From Corallococcus coralloides DSM 2259 (GTDB taxonomy: Bacteria; Myxococcota; Myxococcia; Myxococcales; Myxococcaceae): a stretch of DNA of 64,000 bases. The notes under the pieces are model-generated. The model worked only from the letters and a program-made list of their open reading frames with translations. It had not been told where the DNA came from and made no database searches. Each line of letters starts with the position of its first letter. Position 1 is the stretch's first letter. The translations under genes and the position numbers were made by a program. Location of the stretch: assembly GCF_000255295.1 (NCBI RefSeq), contig NC_017030.1, positions 4,278,001 to 4,342,000 on the forward strand, in the 5' to 3' direction. This document shows positions 41,261 to 48,647 of this stretch, piece after piece.

Positions 41261-43009
41261 ATGGCACAGCTGCAAGCGGATGAGATGCTCTACATTCCCA
41301 ATCGAAGGCGGCTCACGCACGACCGGCTCGACGCAGGGAATGGCCAGCAGGTCCTGCACCTCTTCTATGGCGAGGTGGAGCTCATCTTCGACGAGCCGGA
41401 CATCGCGCCCCTGGGCGAGAAGCTGCTCCAGGTCGAGCAGTTTCAAGCCTCCGACGCCATGGCGTGGTCGGACGGCGCGCCCCATTCCTGGGACAAGATC
41501 CGGGACCTGCTCGAAGCATTGATTGAACAGCGGGTGTTGAGGCGGGTCTCGGATGCGCCCACGGGCCGCACCTCGGTGTCCTACCCTGATCGGTTGGGTG
41601 AGGTGCCCGCCGGGCGTGAGCCGCTCACGTTCAGCGCCCACGACAATCGTTGCCCCTTTCTGACCGAACAGGCGTTCGGACGGGCTTTCGAGCTCTCGAA
41701 CCTCGAGGTGGTCGTGCCGGTCTACCGCGTGGCGCATCCGGCGCTCGACGGTGATGGCCGGCAGGTGGGCGAGAACAACGTCGCACCGCGCACCTTGTTC
41801 CTCGATCTCCCAACCGTGCGCAAGCAGTGCCACTACGCGGGGAGCCGGTACCAGAGCGAACTCCCGATGAACGTGACCGCCATGAAGGCCATGGCGCGTC
41901 AGTGGCCGGACCTGCTCTCGCTGACCGAGCAGTTCCGCAAGGCCTTCCTCGCGCGCATGCCGCCCCGGACTCCGGGCGTGCTCACCGCGGGCGAGCTCCA
42001 CATGATGGTCGTCTGCACGCTCGCGTCAGTCGGGTACGTGATGGTGCGGGGCACCCATCCGGTGGCGAACGGAGAGCTCGACAACGGGCTCGCGGCCATG
42101 TTCCGGCTGATCGACGGAGTTCGCCTGGTCACCAACGACCTGGTGCGCGACGCCCCCGAGCAGCCCGTCACCGCGCAGACGATCGAGGACTATGCCGAGC
42201 GTCACGCGGTCTTCCATGGTCCGCACGGCGTGTGCGCCGGGCCGCCGGCGCTGATCAACGAGTATCTGCAGGTGTTGACGGGCTCGGCCCCGGCACCCAT
42301 CGAGGCCCAGCCCGACATCGCAGCGCGCCTCGGCGATCTCGACGCCGCGATCGATTACGGCCTGCTCGGGCAGCGCGTCGAATCGGTGGTCCGCTTCCTC
42401 GGCGCGACCCAGGGGCTGCTCCACGAACGGCTCCGGGCGGCGTTCGCCGGACACCTCCCGCGCACCGCGCTGCAAGAGTTCGTGGAGGCGCCCATCGATG
42501 TCGCGCATTACCCGTTGCTCCGGGACGATTTCCCGCTCGCCGAGACATACCAGCGCGAGATCAAGCTCAGCCGCTGGTTGTTCGCGCGCATCGGCGAGGC
42601 GTTCCCCGGCACGCCCCAGGGCACCTCGCTGGACGAGCTGGCGAAGCTGGATCCTGCCGAGCAGGCCACGAGCCAGCGGCGACTGGCCGAGCTCTTCGCG
42701 CATGGGCTGCCGGGGGACAAGGTCGTGGCGGAGCCCCTCTGCGGTGAGCTCGCTGGCGTCGCCGCCAGCGCGTTCGCCCTCGAGCGCCGGTGCCTGCGCG
42801 TCGTCGAGCGCGAGCAAGCGATGCTGAACCAGCGGCTCCGGCGCCCGGATCACCCTCTGACCGGCACGGACCTGGCTGTGTTCACGCGGCCGCGCAATGG
42901 CCCCCCGTTGGCGGAGACCCTCGCGCGCGGCCTGGGCGTCTCGGTCACCAGCGACTCTGCCTCGACCGTGCTGGGCTACGGTGAGAGCAGCCTCACGTTG
43001 AAGGACTAG
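41261..43009 (+). CDS. Unrecognised 582-residue protein of the export operon
   Basis: No family recognised. Residues 1-100 look like beta strands plus a winged helix (YIPNRRRLTHD, VLHLFYGEVELIFDE, then HSWDKIRDLLEALIEQRVLRRV), similar in layout to peptide-recognition (PqqD/RRE-like) modules; this is shape-based inference. The rest is mostly helical. It has potential ligand residues in HDNRCPFLTEQAFGR, KQCHYAGSRY, GELHMMVVC and HGPHGVCAGPP. It has no signal peptide or membrane span, so it is cytosolic, and no HExxH or nucleotide motif is seen. It starts 6 bp after the channel gene and ends 8 bp before the kinase-fold gene. A peptide-modifying enzyme is the best guess. Confidence 0.75.
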   Translation: MAQLQADEMLYIPNRRRLTHDRLDAGNGQQVLHLFYGEVELIFDEPDIAPLGEKLLQVEQFQASDAMAWSDGAPHSWDKIRDLLEALIEQRVLRRVSDAPTGRTSVSYPDRLGEVPAGREPLTFSAHDNRCPFLTEQAFGRAFELSNLEVVVPVYRVAHPALDGDGRQVGENNVAPRTLFLDLPTVRKQCHYAGSRYQSELPMNVTAMKAMARQWPDLLSLTEQFRKAFLARMPPRTPGVLTAGELHMMVVCTLASVGYVMVRGTHPVANGELDNGLAAMFRLIDGVRLVTNDLVRDAPEQPVTAQTIEDYAERHAVFHGPHGVCAGPPALINEYLQVLTGSAPAPIEAQPDIAARLGDLDAAIDYGLLGQRVESVVRFLGATQGLLHERLRAAFAGHLPRTALQEFVEAPIDVAHYPLLRDDFPLAETYQREIKLSRWLFARIGEAFPGTPQGTSLDELAKLDPAEQATSQRRLAELFAHGLPGDKVVAEPLCGELAGVAASAFALERRCLRVVEREQAMLNQRLRRPDHPLTGTDLAVFTRPRNGPPLAETLARGLGVSVTSDSASTVLGYGESSLTLKD

Positions 43010-43017
43010 AGGGTTCA

Positions 43018-44031
43018 ATGCATCCAGAGCTCGTCCGCCGCTTCCACAAACCGATTCGCGATGAGGCTGCGCGCCGGTATGGCCTGTCGCCCGAGCAGCT
43101 CACCGAGCTCGCGGCCTTCGAGAACTTCGTCTACGAGGCGGAGAACGACGACGGCGAGGGCCTGATCCTGCGCATCTCGCACAGTACGCGGCGAACGATC
43201 GACTACACGCTGGGTGAGGTCGAGTTCGTTCGCTATCTGGCCGCCGCGCGCATCCCCATCGCCTCGCCGGTCCTCTCCGATTCGGGGCAGTTCGTGGAGC
43301 GGATCGAAGACCGCGAGCCCGGCAGCTACTTCGTCGCCACCGCGTTCGAGCGCGCGCCGGGCATCGTCTTCGACGACGCGCCTCCGCTCAAGGAGCGCTA
43401 CTGGAAGCCCCCCCTGTTCCGCGACATGGGCCGGCTGTTCGCGCGGCTCCACAACCGCGCCCAGACCTACGCGCCTTCGAGCCCCAGGCTCAAGCGCCAG
43501 GAGTGGCATGAGTACGATGTGGTCGACATCGACCGGTTCGCGCCTCCCGAGGAGAAGCTCGTTCGCGAGCGCACCGCGGCGATCATCGCGCGATTGAACC
43601 AGCTACCGCGAACACCGGAGAGCTACGGGCTGATCCACGCCGATCTCCACATGCACAACTTCTGCTTCGCCGAAGGGAAGATCACCGCGTTCGACTTCGA
43701 CAACTGCGAGTACGCGTGGTTCGTCAAGGACATCGCGGTCCTCCTCTTCTACATCGCGCGAGGCGAGGAGCGAGAGGCGCGCGACGAAGCGGTCGCTGCG
43801 TTCCTGGGGCCGTTCCTCGAAGGGTATCGGGAGCTCCGACCGATGGAGCGCGAGTGGCTCGCGGCCGTGCCGGACCTGCTCGCGCTCCAGCGCTCGATGA
43901 ATTACGCGCTGTTCCACCAGTATCGCGACCCGGCCGTGCTCGACGAGAGCACGCTCGACCGGTGGGGGCGGTTCCGGCGCGACATCGAAGCGGACACCCC
44001 CGTCCTGCAGATTGATTTCACGAGCTTCTAG
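43018..44031 (+). CDS. Aminoglycoside-phosphotransferase-fold kinase (SrkA/APH-like)
   Basis: A 337-residue phosphotransferase. The catalytic loop is LIHADLHMHNFCF (catalytic Asp, Asn) and the metal-binding segment ITAFDFDNCEYAWFVKDIAVLLFY, both standard for the APH/choline-kinase superfamily. The N-lobe (LTELAAFENFVYEAENDDGEGLILRI) supplies the ATP site, and RYLAAARIPIASPV fits the SrkA (RdoA) group. SrkA phosphorylates proteins; APHs inactivate antibiotics. As the last gene of the peptide-export operon it could modify the peptide or give self-protection. Codon use matches the cassette. Confidence 0.85.
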   Translation: MHPELVRRFHKPIRDEAARRYGLSPEQLTELAAFENFVYEAENDDGEGLILRISHSTRRTIDYTLGEVEFVRYLAAARIPIASPVLSDSGQFVERIEDREPGSYFVATAFERAPGIVFDDAPPLKERYWKPPLFRDMGRLFARLHNRAQTYAPSSPRLKRQEWHEYDVVDIDRFAPPEEKLVRERTAAIIARLNQLPRTPESYGLIHADLHMHNFCFAEGKITAFDFDNCEYAWFVKDIAVLLFYIARGEEREARDEAVAAFLGPFLEGYRELRPMEREWLAAVPDLLALQRSMNYALFHQYRDPAVLDESTLDRWGRFRRDIEADTPVLQIDFTSF

Positions 44032-44076
44032 CGCATCAGAGGGATGGGGGCCCTATGGAGGGGGCGGGAGGGTACA

Positions 44077-44700
44077 GTGGACGAAATGACGCTCATCCCG
44101 CTTGTCGCTCTCCTCGCATCCACAGCAACCGCAGGTGACGTGCCGCGCTCGGGCTATTTCGGCGCGGGCGTCAATCTGGAGCCCCTCTCACTGGGACCCG
44201 TCCAGGCGTTCTCGGGCGGCCGGGTCGCGGTAGGCATCAGCCTCCAGGCCGCGCTCCAGGTGGACCTCGGTTCCCGGTGGGCGTTCCGCCTGCCGCTGGA
44301 GGTGGGGACAGGCGGCTCCGGGGATTCCACCTTCTCCGAACTGGGCCTCACCCCGGGGCTGCTCTATCGCTGGCGCAACGATGCAGACCAGCGATGGGTT
44401 CCGTACCTCGGTGCCGGGCTGAAGCTCGGAGCCGCGGGGGCGGGCAGGGAGTTTCTGGGGCTTCCTCTCGTCACCACCGTGCAATCGCTCGACTTCGACT
44501 TCGATGATGACGACGGTGATTCCGACGATCCCAACTTCGAGTCGCGCCTGGGCGCCTTCCCGGAAGTCTGGGCCGGGGTGGAGTGGCATCCCAACCGGTG
44601 GTTCTCGCTCAACGTGCAGGCTGCCTACACCTACGTGCGGGTGCTCGGCACGAGCGTTCATCTGCTGCATGAACGGGTGGGCGTGAGGTTCTCCCTTTAG
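44077..44700 (+). CDS. Outer-membrane beta-barrel protein
   Basis: A 207-residue exported protein. I chose the GTG at 44077 because GGGAGGG precedes it; an ATG at 44086 is also possible. A short signal (IPLVALLASTATA) leads to alternating strands: GYFGAGVNLEP, VAVGISLQAALQVDL, WAFRLPLEVGTG, WVPYLGAGLKLG, EVWAGVEWHPNRWFSLNVQAAYTYV, ending VGVRFSL with a C-terminal aromatic-hydrophobic pattern, as in eight-stranded OmpX/OmpW-like barrels. An Asp-rich loop (FDFDDDDGDSDD) may bind Ca2+. It is probably outside the export cassette. Confidence 0.7.
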   Translation: MDEMTLIPLVALLASTATAGDVPRSGYFGAGVNLEPLSLGPVQAFSGGRVAVGISLQAALQVDLGSRWAFRLPLEVGTGGSGDSTFSELGLTPGLLYRWRNDADQRWVPYLGAGLKLGAAGAGREFLGLPLVTTVQSLDFDFDDDDGDSDDPNFESRLGAFPEVWAGVEWHPNRWFSLNVQAAYTYVRVLGTSVHLLHERVGVRFSL

Positions 44701-45110
44701 CGCGCCTCTCATGAGGCATCACCGCGTGGAGAATCCGGTGCTTGAGACGGCGCGGGCTCCCGCCGGGAACATGCTGTCGCCCTCATGGGTTGTCACCGAG
44801 GATTGGCAGGTCCGCCCGCTGTCCGGGCGCTGCTGACGGCCTCACCACCCCACGGGAGCTTTGACGTGCGCACGTGCCCAACCCTCGCTTCGTTCAGCAT
44901 CCGATTGAACGGGCAGGGTCCGCGTGTGCCTCGCTCCATGCGCCACAGGGCCGCCGCCTGGCTTGGGATGCTGGCCGTCGCGTCTCGCTAGCCGAGCGCC
45001 GCTGACGGCCGGATCCGCCTGACATCCCATCAGCCCGCGTGCACGGTCCGCCGCACAGGCCCGGGGCCTGCCCGCGTCACGTCTTCACAATCTCTCCACG
45101 GGAGTCTTCC
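44701..45110. other. 410-bp region without a recognisable gene
   Basis: No frame here has both a ribosome site and family-like sequence. A weak hairpin (GCCTC-TCAT-GAGGC, 44704-44717) follows the beta-barrel gene, and an 11-bp direct repeat (GCTGACGGCC core) occurs at about 44830 and 45000. The region is presumably terminator plus the promoter of the CBS gene. Confidence 0.5.
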
Positions 45111-45581
45111 ATGCCTACGTTCGTTCGCGAGTTCATGCTCGGCGACATCGCCGTGCTCGATCCTTGGACGCCGCTGCGCGAGGCGGCGGCACGCATGGCC
45201 CGCTCGGGCCACGGCTTCATCGTCATCGCGGACGCGAAGCGGATCCGCGGACTGGTGACGCTGCGCCGGCTCATCCTGGGCGCCGAGCTCGCGGCCCAGG
45301 GATACCCTCTCCATGGCGTCGGGGACCTGGCCAGCAGCCACTTCATCCTCGCACGCGAGGACGAGCCCCTCGCGCGGCTTGCTCCGCGCATGGCTCGCGC
45401 CGGCGTCCGGCTCGCCGTGGTGGTAGGCGAGGACGGGCAGGTATCCGGCGTCATCACGAACCTGGAGCTCGCGCGCGCGGAGCGGCGCCGGCAGCGACGT
45501 CTCCAGGCCGTGGACCTCTCCTCCGAGGGATCGTTCCCGGCGAGTGACCCGCCCTCGTGGACCGGCACGATGGCCGGCTGA
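45111..45581 (+). CDS. CBS-domain protein
   Basis: A 156-residue protein of two CBS motifs: FMLGDIAVLDPWTPLREAAARMARSGHGFIVIADAKRIRGLVTLRRL and ILAREDEPLARLAPRMARAGVRLAVVVGEDGQVSGVITNLEL. A polar C-terminal tail (SSEGSFPASDPPSWTG) resembles the ends of small stress-type CBS proteins. Such pairs bind adenosyl ligands. The ATG at 45111 follows the only sensible start. The Rnk-like gene follows after 58 bp. Confidence 0.85.
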   Translation: MPTFVREFMLGDIAVLDPWTPLREAAARMARSGHGFIVIADAKRIRGLVTLRRLILGAELAAQGYPLHGVGDLASSHFILAREDEPLARLAPRMARAGVRLAVVVGEDGQVSGVITNLELARAERRRQRRLQAVDLSSEGSFPASDPPSWTGTMAG

Positions 45582-45639
45582 CGCCTCCCGCCCCCGCAAC
45601 CTCTCCAAGGAAGCCAGCGATCCCCAAGAAAGGACAGAC

Positions 45640-46044
45640 ATGAGCCGCAATCCCCGAATCCTCATCAGCCCCTCGGACCTCGACTCCCTCCAGCGCCTCC
45701 TCGACCAGCAGGATGCCGGGCGCGACGCGCTCTTCGCCGAGCGCCTCGACCAGGAGCTTGCCCGCGCGGAGGTGGTGGAGCCGCTGCCCCCCGGCGTCGT
45801 GGCGATGAACAGCACCGTGGTCTTCGAGGACGAGACGGGCATGCGCCGTCAGCTCAAGCTCTGCTACCCGCGGGAGGCGCGCACCGGGGCGGACTGCGTC
45901 TCCGTCCTCGCGCCCATCGGCAGCGCGCTGCTCGGACTCTCCGAGGGGCAGCGCATCGAGTGGGAGGTCCCGGGAGGGAAGCGGCGGCTGCACGTCCTCG
46001 CCGTGTCCGCTCCGCCCGGACTGGCCGAGCAACCCGCGGCCTGA
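45640..46044 (+). CDS. Rnk-like GreA/GreB C-terminal domain protein
   Basis: A 134-residue protein. An N-terminal helical part (ILISPSDLDSLQRLLDQ) is followed by the FKBP-like GreA/GreB C-terminal fold (VVAMNSTVVFEDETGMRRQLKLCYP, VLAPIGSALLGLSEGQRIEWEVPGGKRRLHV). The coiled-coil of true Gre factors is replaced by a short helix, as in Rnk, which binds RNA polymerase and affects nucleoside diphosphate kinase levels. It may be co-transcribed with the upstream CBS gene. Confidence 0.85.
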   Translation: MSRNPRILISPSDLDSLQRLLDQQDAGRDALFAERLDQELARAEVVEPLPPGVVAMNSTVVFEDETGMRRQLKLCYPREARTGADCVSVLAPIGSALLGLSEGQRIEWEVPGGKRRLHVLAVSAPPGLAEQPAA

Positions 46045-46101
46045 CGCCTCGCCCTGCTCACGTCACCTCCTCAAGGCTCCGCGCCCTGGCACGTCCCGCG
46101 G

Positions 46102-47547
46102 CTATTGGAGATGCGTGACGTCTCGCTCGGGGGTGCCCGCCGCGAGCTCGCCGTCATCCACGCCGAGCTCCCAGGCGGGGCCCGCTCGCGGCAGCTCGAA
46201 CCAGAACGTGCTGCCCCTCCCAGGCTCGGACGTGACGCCGACGCGCCCCCCGTGGCCCTCCGCCAGCCGCTTCACGGTGGCGAGCCCCAGGCCAAGCCCT
46301 TCGGCGCCATCGGTCGCGCCCCGGAAGTAGGGCTCGAACAAGGAGGGCAGCAGCTCCGGGGCAATCCCAGGGCCGGTGTCGATGACCTCGGTGCGGACGA
46401 AGGTGCCCCTGCCGGTGGTCACCCGGACGGTGATGCGCCGGGTCGTGGCGTCGCCCATGTACTTCACTGCATTGCGGAGCAGGTTGCCGAGCAGGCTCAG
46501 GTAGACGCCGGAGCCACACGCGACGAGGACCTCTGGGATCGGCTCGACGTGGAACTCGATCCGGGCGTGCTCCGCTTCAGCCGCGAAGCCGTCCATCGTG
46601 TCGGCGATGGCCTCGCTGGGGGCGGTCCGGGCTCCCGGGTCTGGCTTCGCCCCGGACCGTGCGAACTCGAGCAGCGCGCCGGTGATGGCGTCCGCCCGCT
46701 GGAGGCTCCGGATGATGCGGCGGATGGACTGCGCCACCGGGCCCTCGTCGCTCCGGCGGATGGCCAGCTCGGAGGCCATGCGCGCCGCGGAGAGCGGGTT
46801 CCGGATGTCGTGGGCGACGCGGCCCGCGAAGTGCTCCAGCTCCGCGGCCCGTTCGCGCAGGAACCGGGCGTGTGCATCGAAGAGCGCTCGTCGCGTGCGC
46901 GCCTGACGATGGAGCAACCACGCCATGAGGACGGCGACCGTGCCGCAGACGACGTTGAGGGCGGTGGCGAGCCTGCGGGTGTTCTGGCGCGTCTCCAGGA
47001 TGTTCCCCGCGAGCGTCCGTCCATAGATGGCATCGTGCTCGATGGCGCGGGTGACGGATTCAAGGAACTGCTGGCGCGCCACCACGATGTCCCTGCCGAG
47101 CGCCGCGGCCGCATTGGCGTTCCGTGGGGCATCCGCCAGGGAGCGCGCCTTCTGGACCCGCTGCTCGAATTGGAGCCAGGAGGCCTGGATGTCCAGGCGC
47201 AGCGGCTCCTCGCCGGGGACCGGTGGAAGGTCCAGATATGCGCGCGCCGCGTCCTTCAAGCGCGCCAGGTCCGCCTCCAGCGTCCGCTCCGCCTCTCGCC
47301 TGTTCCCGGGCTCGCGAAGATAGCGTTCGAGGCTCAGCTCCGCTTCGAGCACGGCCCTTCGAACCTGCGCCAGGTGCTCGATGCTCGGCCCCGAATTGAA
47401 GATGATGCCCTCGGAGAGATCGCCGATCTGCGCGGAGGCGCGCTGCACCACGAAGCTCGCCGCGACGAAGCTGCACACCACGGCCGTGAAGGCGAGCGCG
47501 AGCATCCTTCCGGAGGGAGCATTCCCGGGCGGGAGCGAAGTGGCCAT
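46102..47547 (-). CDS. Membrane sensor histidine kinase
   Basis: A 481-residue kinase with two membrane spans (LALAFTAVVCSFVAASFVV and ALNVVCGTVAVLMAWLL) enclosing a helical, probably four-helix-bundle, periplasmic sensor (about 40-195). The H-box is FAGRVAHDIRNPLSAARMA, the N box LLGNLLRNAVKYMG, G1 VIDTGPGIAPEL and G2 GLGLGLATVKRLAEGHGG. It should autophosphorylate. No cognate response regulator gene adjoins it, so the partner is elsewhere. Confidence 0.92.
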   Translation of the reverse strand: MATSLPPGNAPSGRMLALAFTAVVCSFVAASFVVQRASAQIGDLSEGIIFNSGPSIEHLAQVRRAVLEAELSLERYLREPGNRREAERTLEADLARLKDAARAYLDLPPVPGEEPLRLDIQASWLQFEQRVQKARSLADAPRNANAAAALGRDIVVARQQFLESVTRAIEHDAIYGRTLAGNILETRQNTRRLATALNVVCGTVAVLMAWLLHRQARTRRALFDAHARFLRERAAELEHFAGRVAHDIRNPLSAARMASELAIRRSDEGPVAQSIRRIIRSLQRADAITGALLEFARSGAKPDPGARTAPSEAIADTMDGFAAEAEHARIEFHVEPIPEVLVACGSGVYLSLLGNLLRNAVKYMGDATTRRITVRVTTGRGTFVRTEVIDTGPGIAPELLPSLFEPYFRGATDGAEGLGLGLATVKRLAEGHGGRVGVTSEPGRGSTFWFELPRAGPAWELGVDDGELAAGTPERDVTHLQ

Positions 47548-47653
47548 GGCATGGTCATGCGTACGGACCGCCCCATGAGCAAGGCCTGGCCCGCCGCTCC
47601 GTCAGGCATGCGACGGGAACTCCAGGGGCCGCATCCAGCATAGGCTTATCGCC

Positions 47654-48112
47654 ATGCCTCCCACCACCTTCCGCAACGCCCGCCTCACCGACCTGCCCAC
47701 CATCATCCAGTTGCTCGCGAATGACGACATCGCGCGCTCGCGCACCGGCTACGCCGAGGAGGTCACTCCCGCCGTCGATGCCGCGTTCAAGGAGATCACC
47801 GCCGACCCGAACAACGAGATCATCGTCGGCGAGCAGGACGGGCAGGTCATCGCCACGCTTCAAGTCACGTACATCCCGGGCCTGGGCCGCGGCGGGATCC
47901 GGCGGGCGCTGGTGGAGGAGGTGCGCGTGCGCTCGGACCTGCGTGGGCAGCGCATTGGTGAGGCGCTGATGAACGAGGCGATGGAGCGCGCTCGGGCCCG
48001 GGGCTGCGCCCTGGTCCAGCTCACCACCGACAAGCGCCGCCACGAAGCCCAGCGCTTCTACGCGCGGCTGGGATTCGTGGCGAGCCACGAGGGCATGAAG
48101 CGCCCCCTCTGA
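47654..48112 (+). CDS. GNAT-family N-acetyltransferase
   Basis: A 152-residue acetyltransferase: TTFRNARLTDLPTIIQLLAND at the start, acetyl-CoA motif A VEEVRVRSDLRGQRIGEALMNEAMERARARGC, and the C-terminal TTDKRRHEAQRFYARLGFVASHEGMK. Substrate unknown. Divergent from the histidine kinase gene and convergent, 1 bp apart, with the VOC gene. Confidence 0.9.
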   Translation: MPPTTFRNARLTDLPTIIQLLANDDIARSRTGYAEEVTPAVDAAFKEITADPNNEIIVGEQDGQVIATLQVTYIPGLGRGGIRRALVEEVRVRSDLRGQRIGEALMNEAMERARARGCALVQLTTDKRRHEAQRFYARLGFVASHEGMKRPL

Positions 48113-48113
48113 A

Positions 48114-48524
48114 TCACTGCTGCGGCTGCGCGGCGGCCGGGTCCATCCAGAACGGCTCCCACTGGTGGCCGTCCAGGTCCGAGAAGCTGCGCTGGTACAT
48201 GAAGCCCATGTCCGTCTTGTCCTTGGTCTCCTTCGCTCCCGCCGCCAGCGCCTTCTCCATCAGCGCGTCCACGGCGGCGCGGTTCTCCTGGGACAGGGCG
48301 ATGATCACCTCCGTCGTCTTCGTGGCGTCCGCGACCTCCTTCTGGGTGAACGTCTTGAAGAAGGGCTTCACCAGCAGCATCACGTAGATGTCCTCGCTGA
48401 TGACCATGCAGGTGGCGTTGGCGTCGGTGAACTGGGGGTTGAACGAGTAGCCCAGCTTCGTGAAGAAGCCGACCGCGCGGTCCAGCGACTCGACGGGGAG
48501 GTTGACGAAGATCTTGCTGCCCAT
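48114..48524 (-). CDS. VOC-superfamily (glyoxalase-like) protein
   Basis: A 136-residue protein with paired beta-alpha-beta units: KIFVNLPVESLDRAVGFFTKLGYSFNPQFTD and FMYQRSFSDLDGHQWEPFWMD. The D-x-D-G-H-x-W-E end is the typical metal-ligand strand of the family. Likely a dimeric metal-binding enzyme or resistance-type protein; substrate unknown. Confidence 0.88.
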   Translation of the reverse strand: MGSKIFVNLPVESLDRAVGFFTKLGYSFNPQFTDANATCMVISEDIYVMLLVKPFFKTFTQKEVADATKTTEVIIALSQENRAAVDALMEKALAAGAKETKDKTDMGFMYQRSFSDLDGHQWEPFWMDPAAAQPQQ

Positions 48525-48647
48525 GGTGCGTCTCCTGGCGGAAGAAAGAGGATGAGGTGAACGTCGCCTTCATCCACGCGACGAACCGGCCCCGGTGGGA
48601 TCGACACGGGATTTATTTTTCCCCGCCCTGGCGCCAACCCACCGGAA

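Noticed and set aside
39620-42001. A 793-codon - strand frame across the TolC-like and unknown genes
   Set aside because: Its complement holds family-supported genes with good overlaps and ribosome sites; the frame has no recognisable domain.
33000-44100. Integrase, transposase or attachment repeats bordering the export cassette
   Set aside because: I searched both edges by eye and found none; transfer is inferred only from codon style and the truncated neighbour.
44785-44991. A 68-codon frame in the 44.7-45.1 kb gap
   Set aside because: No ribosome site, no domain, and it ends with the next gene's upstream region; treated as non-coding.
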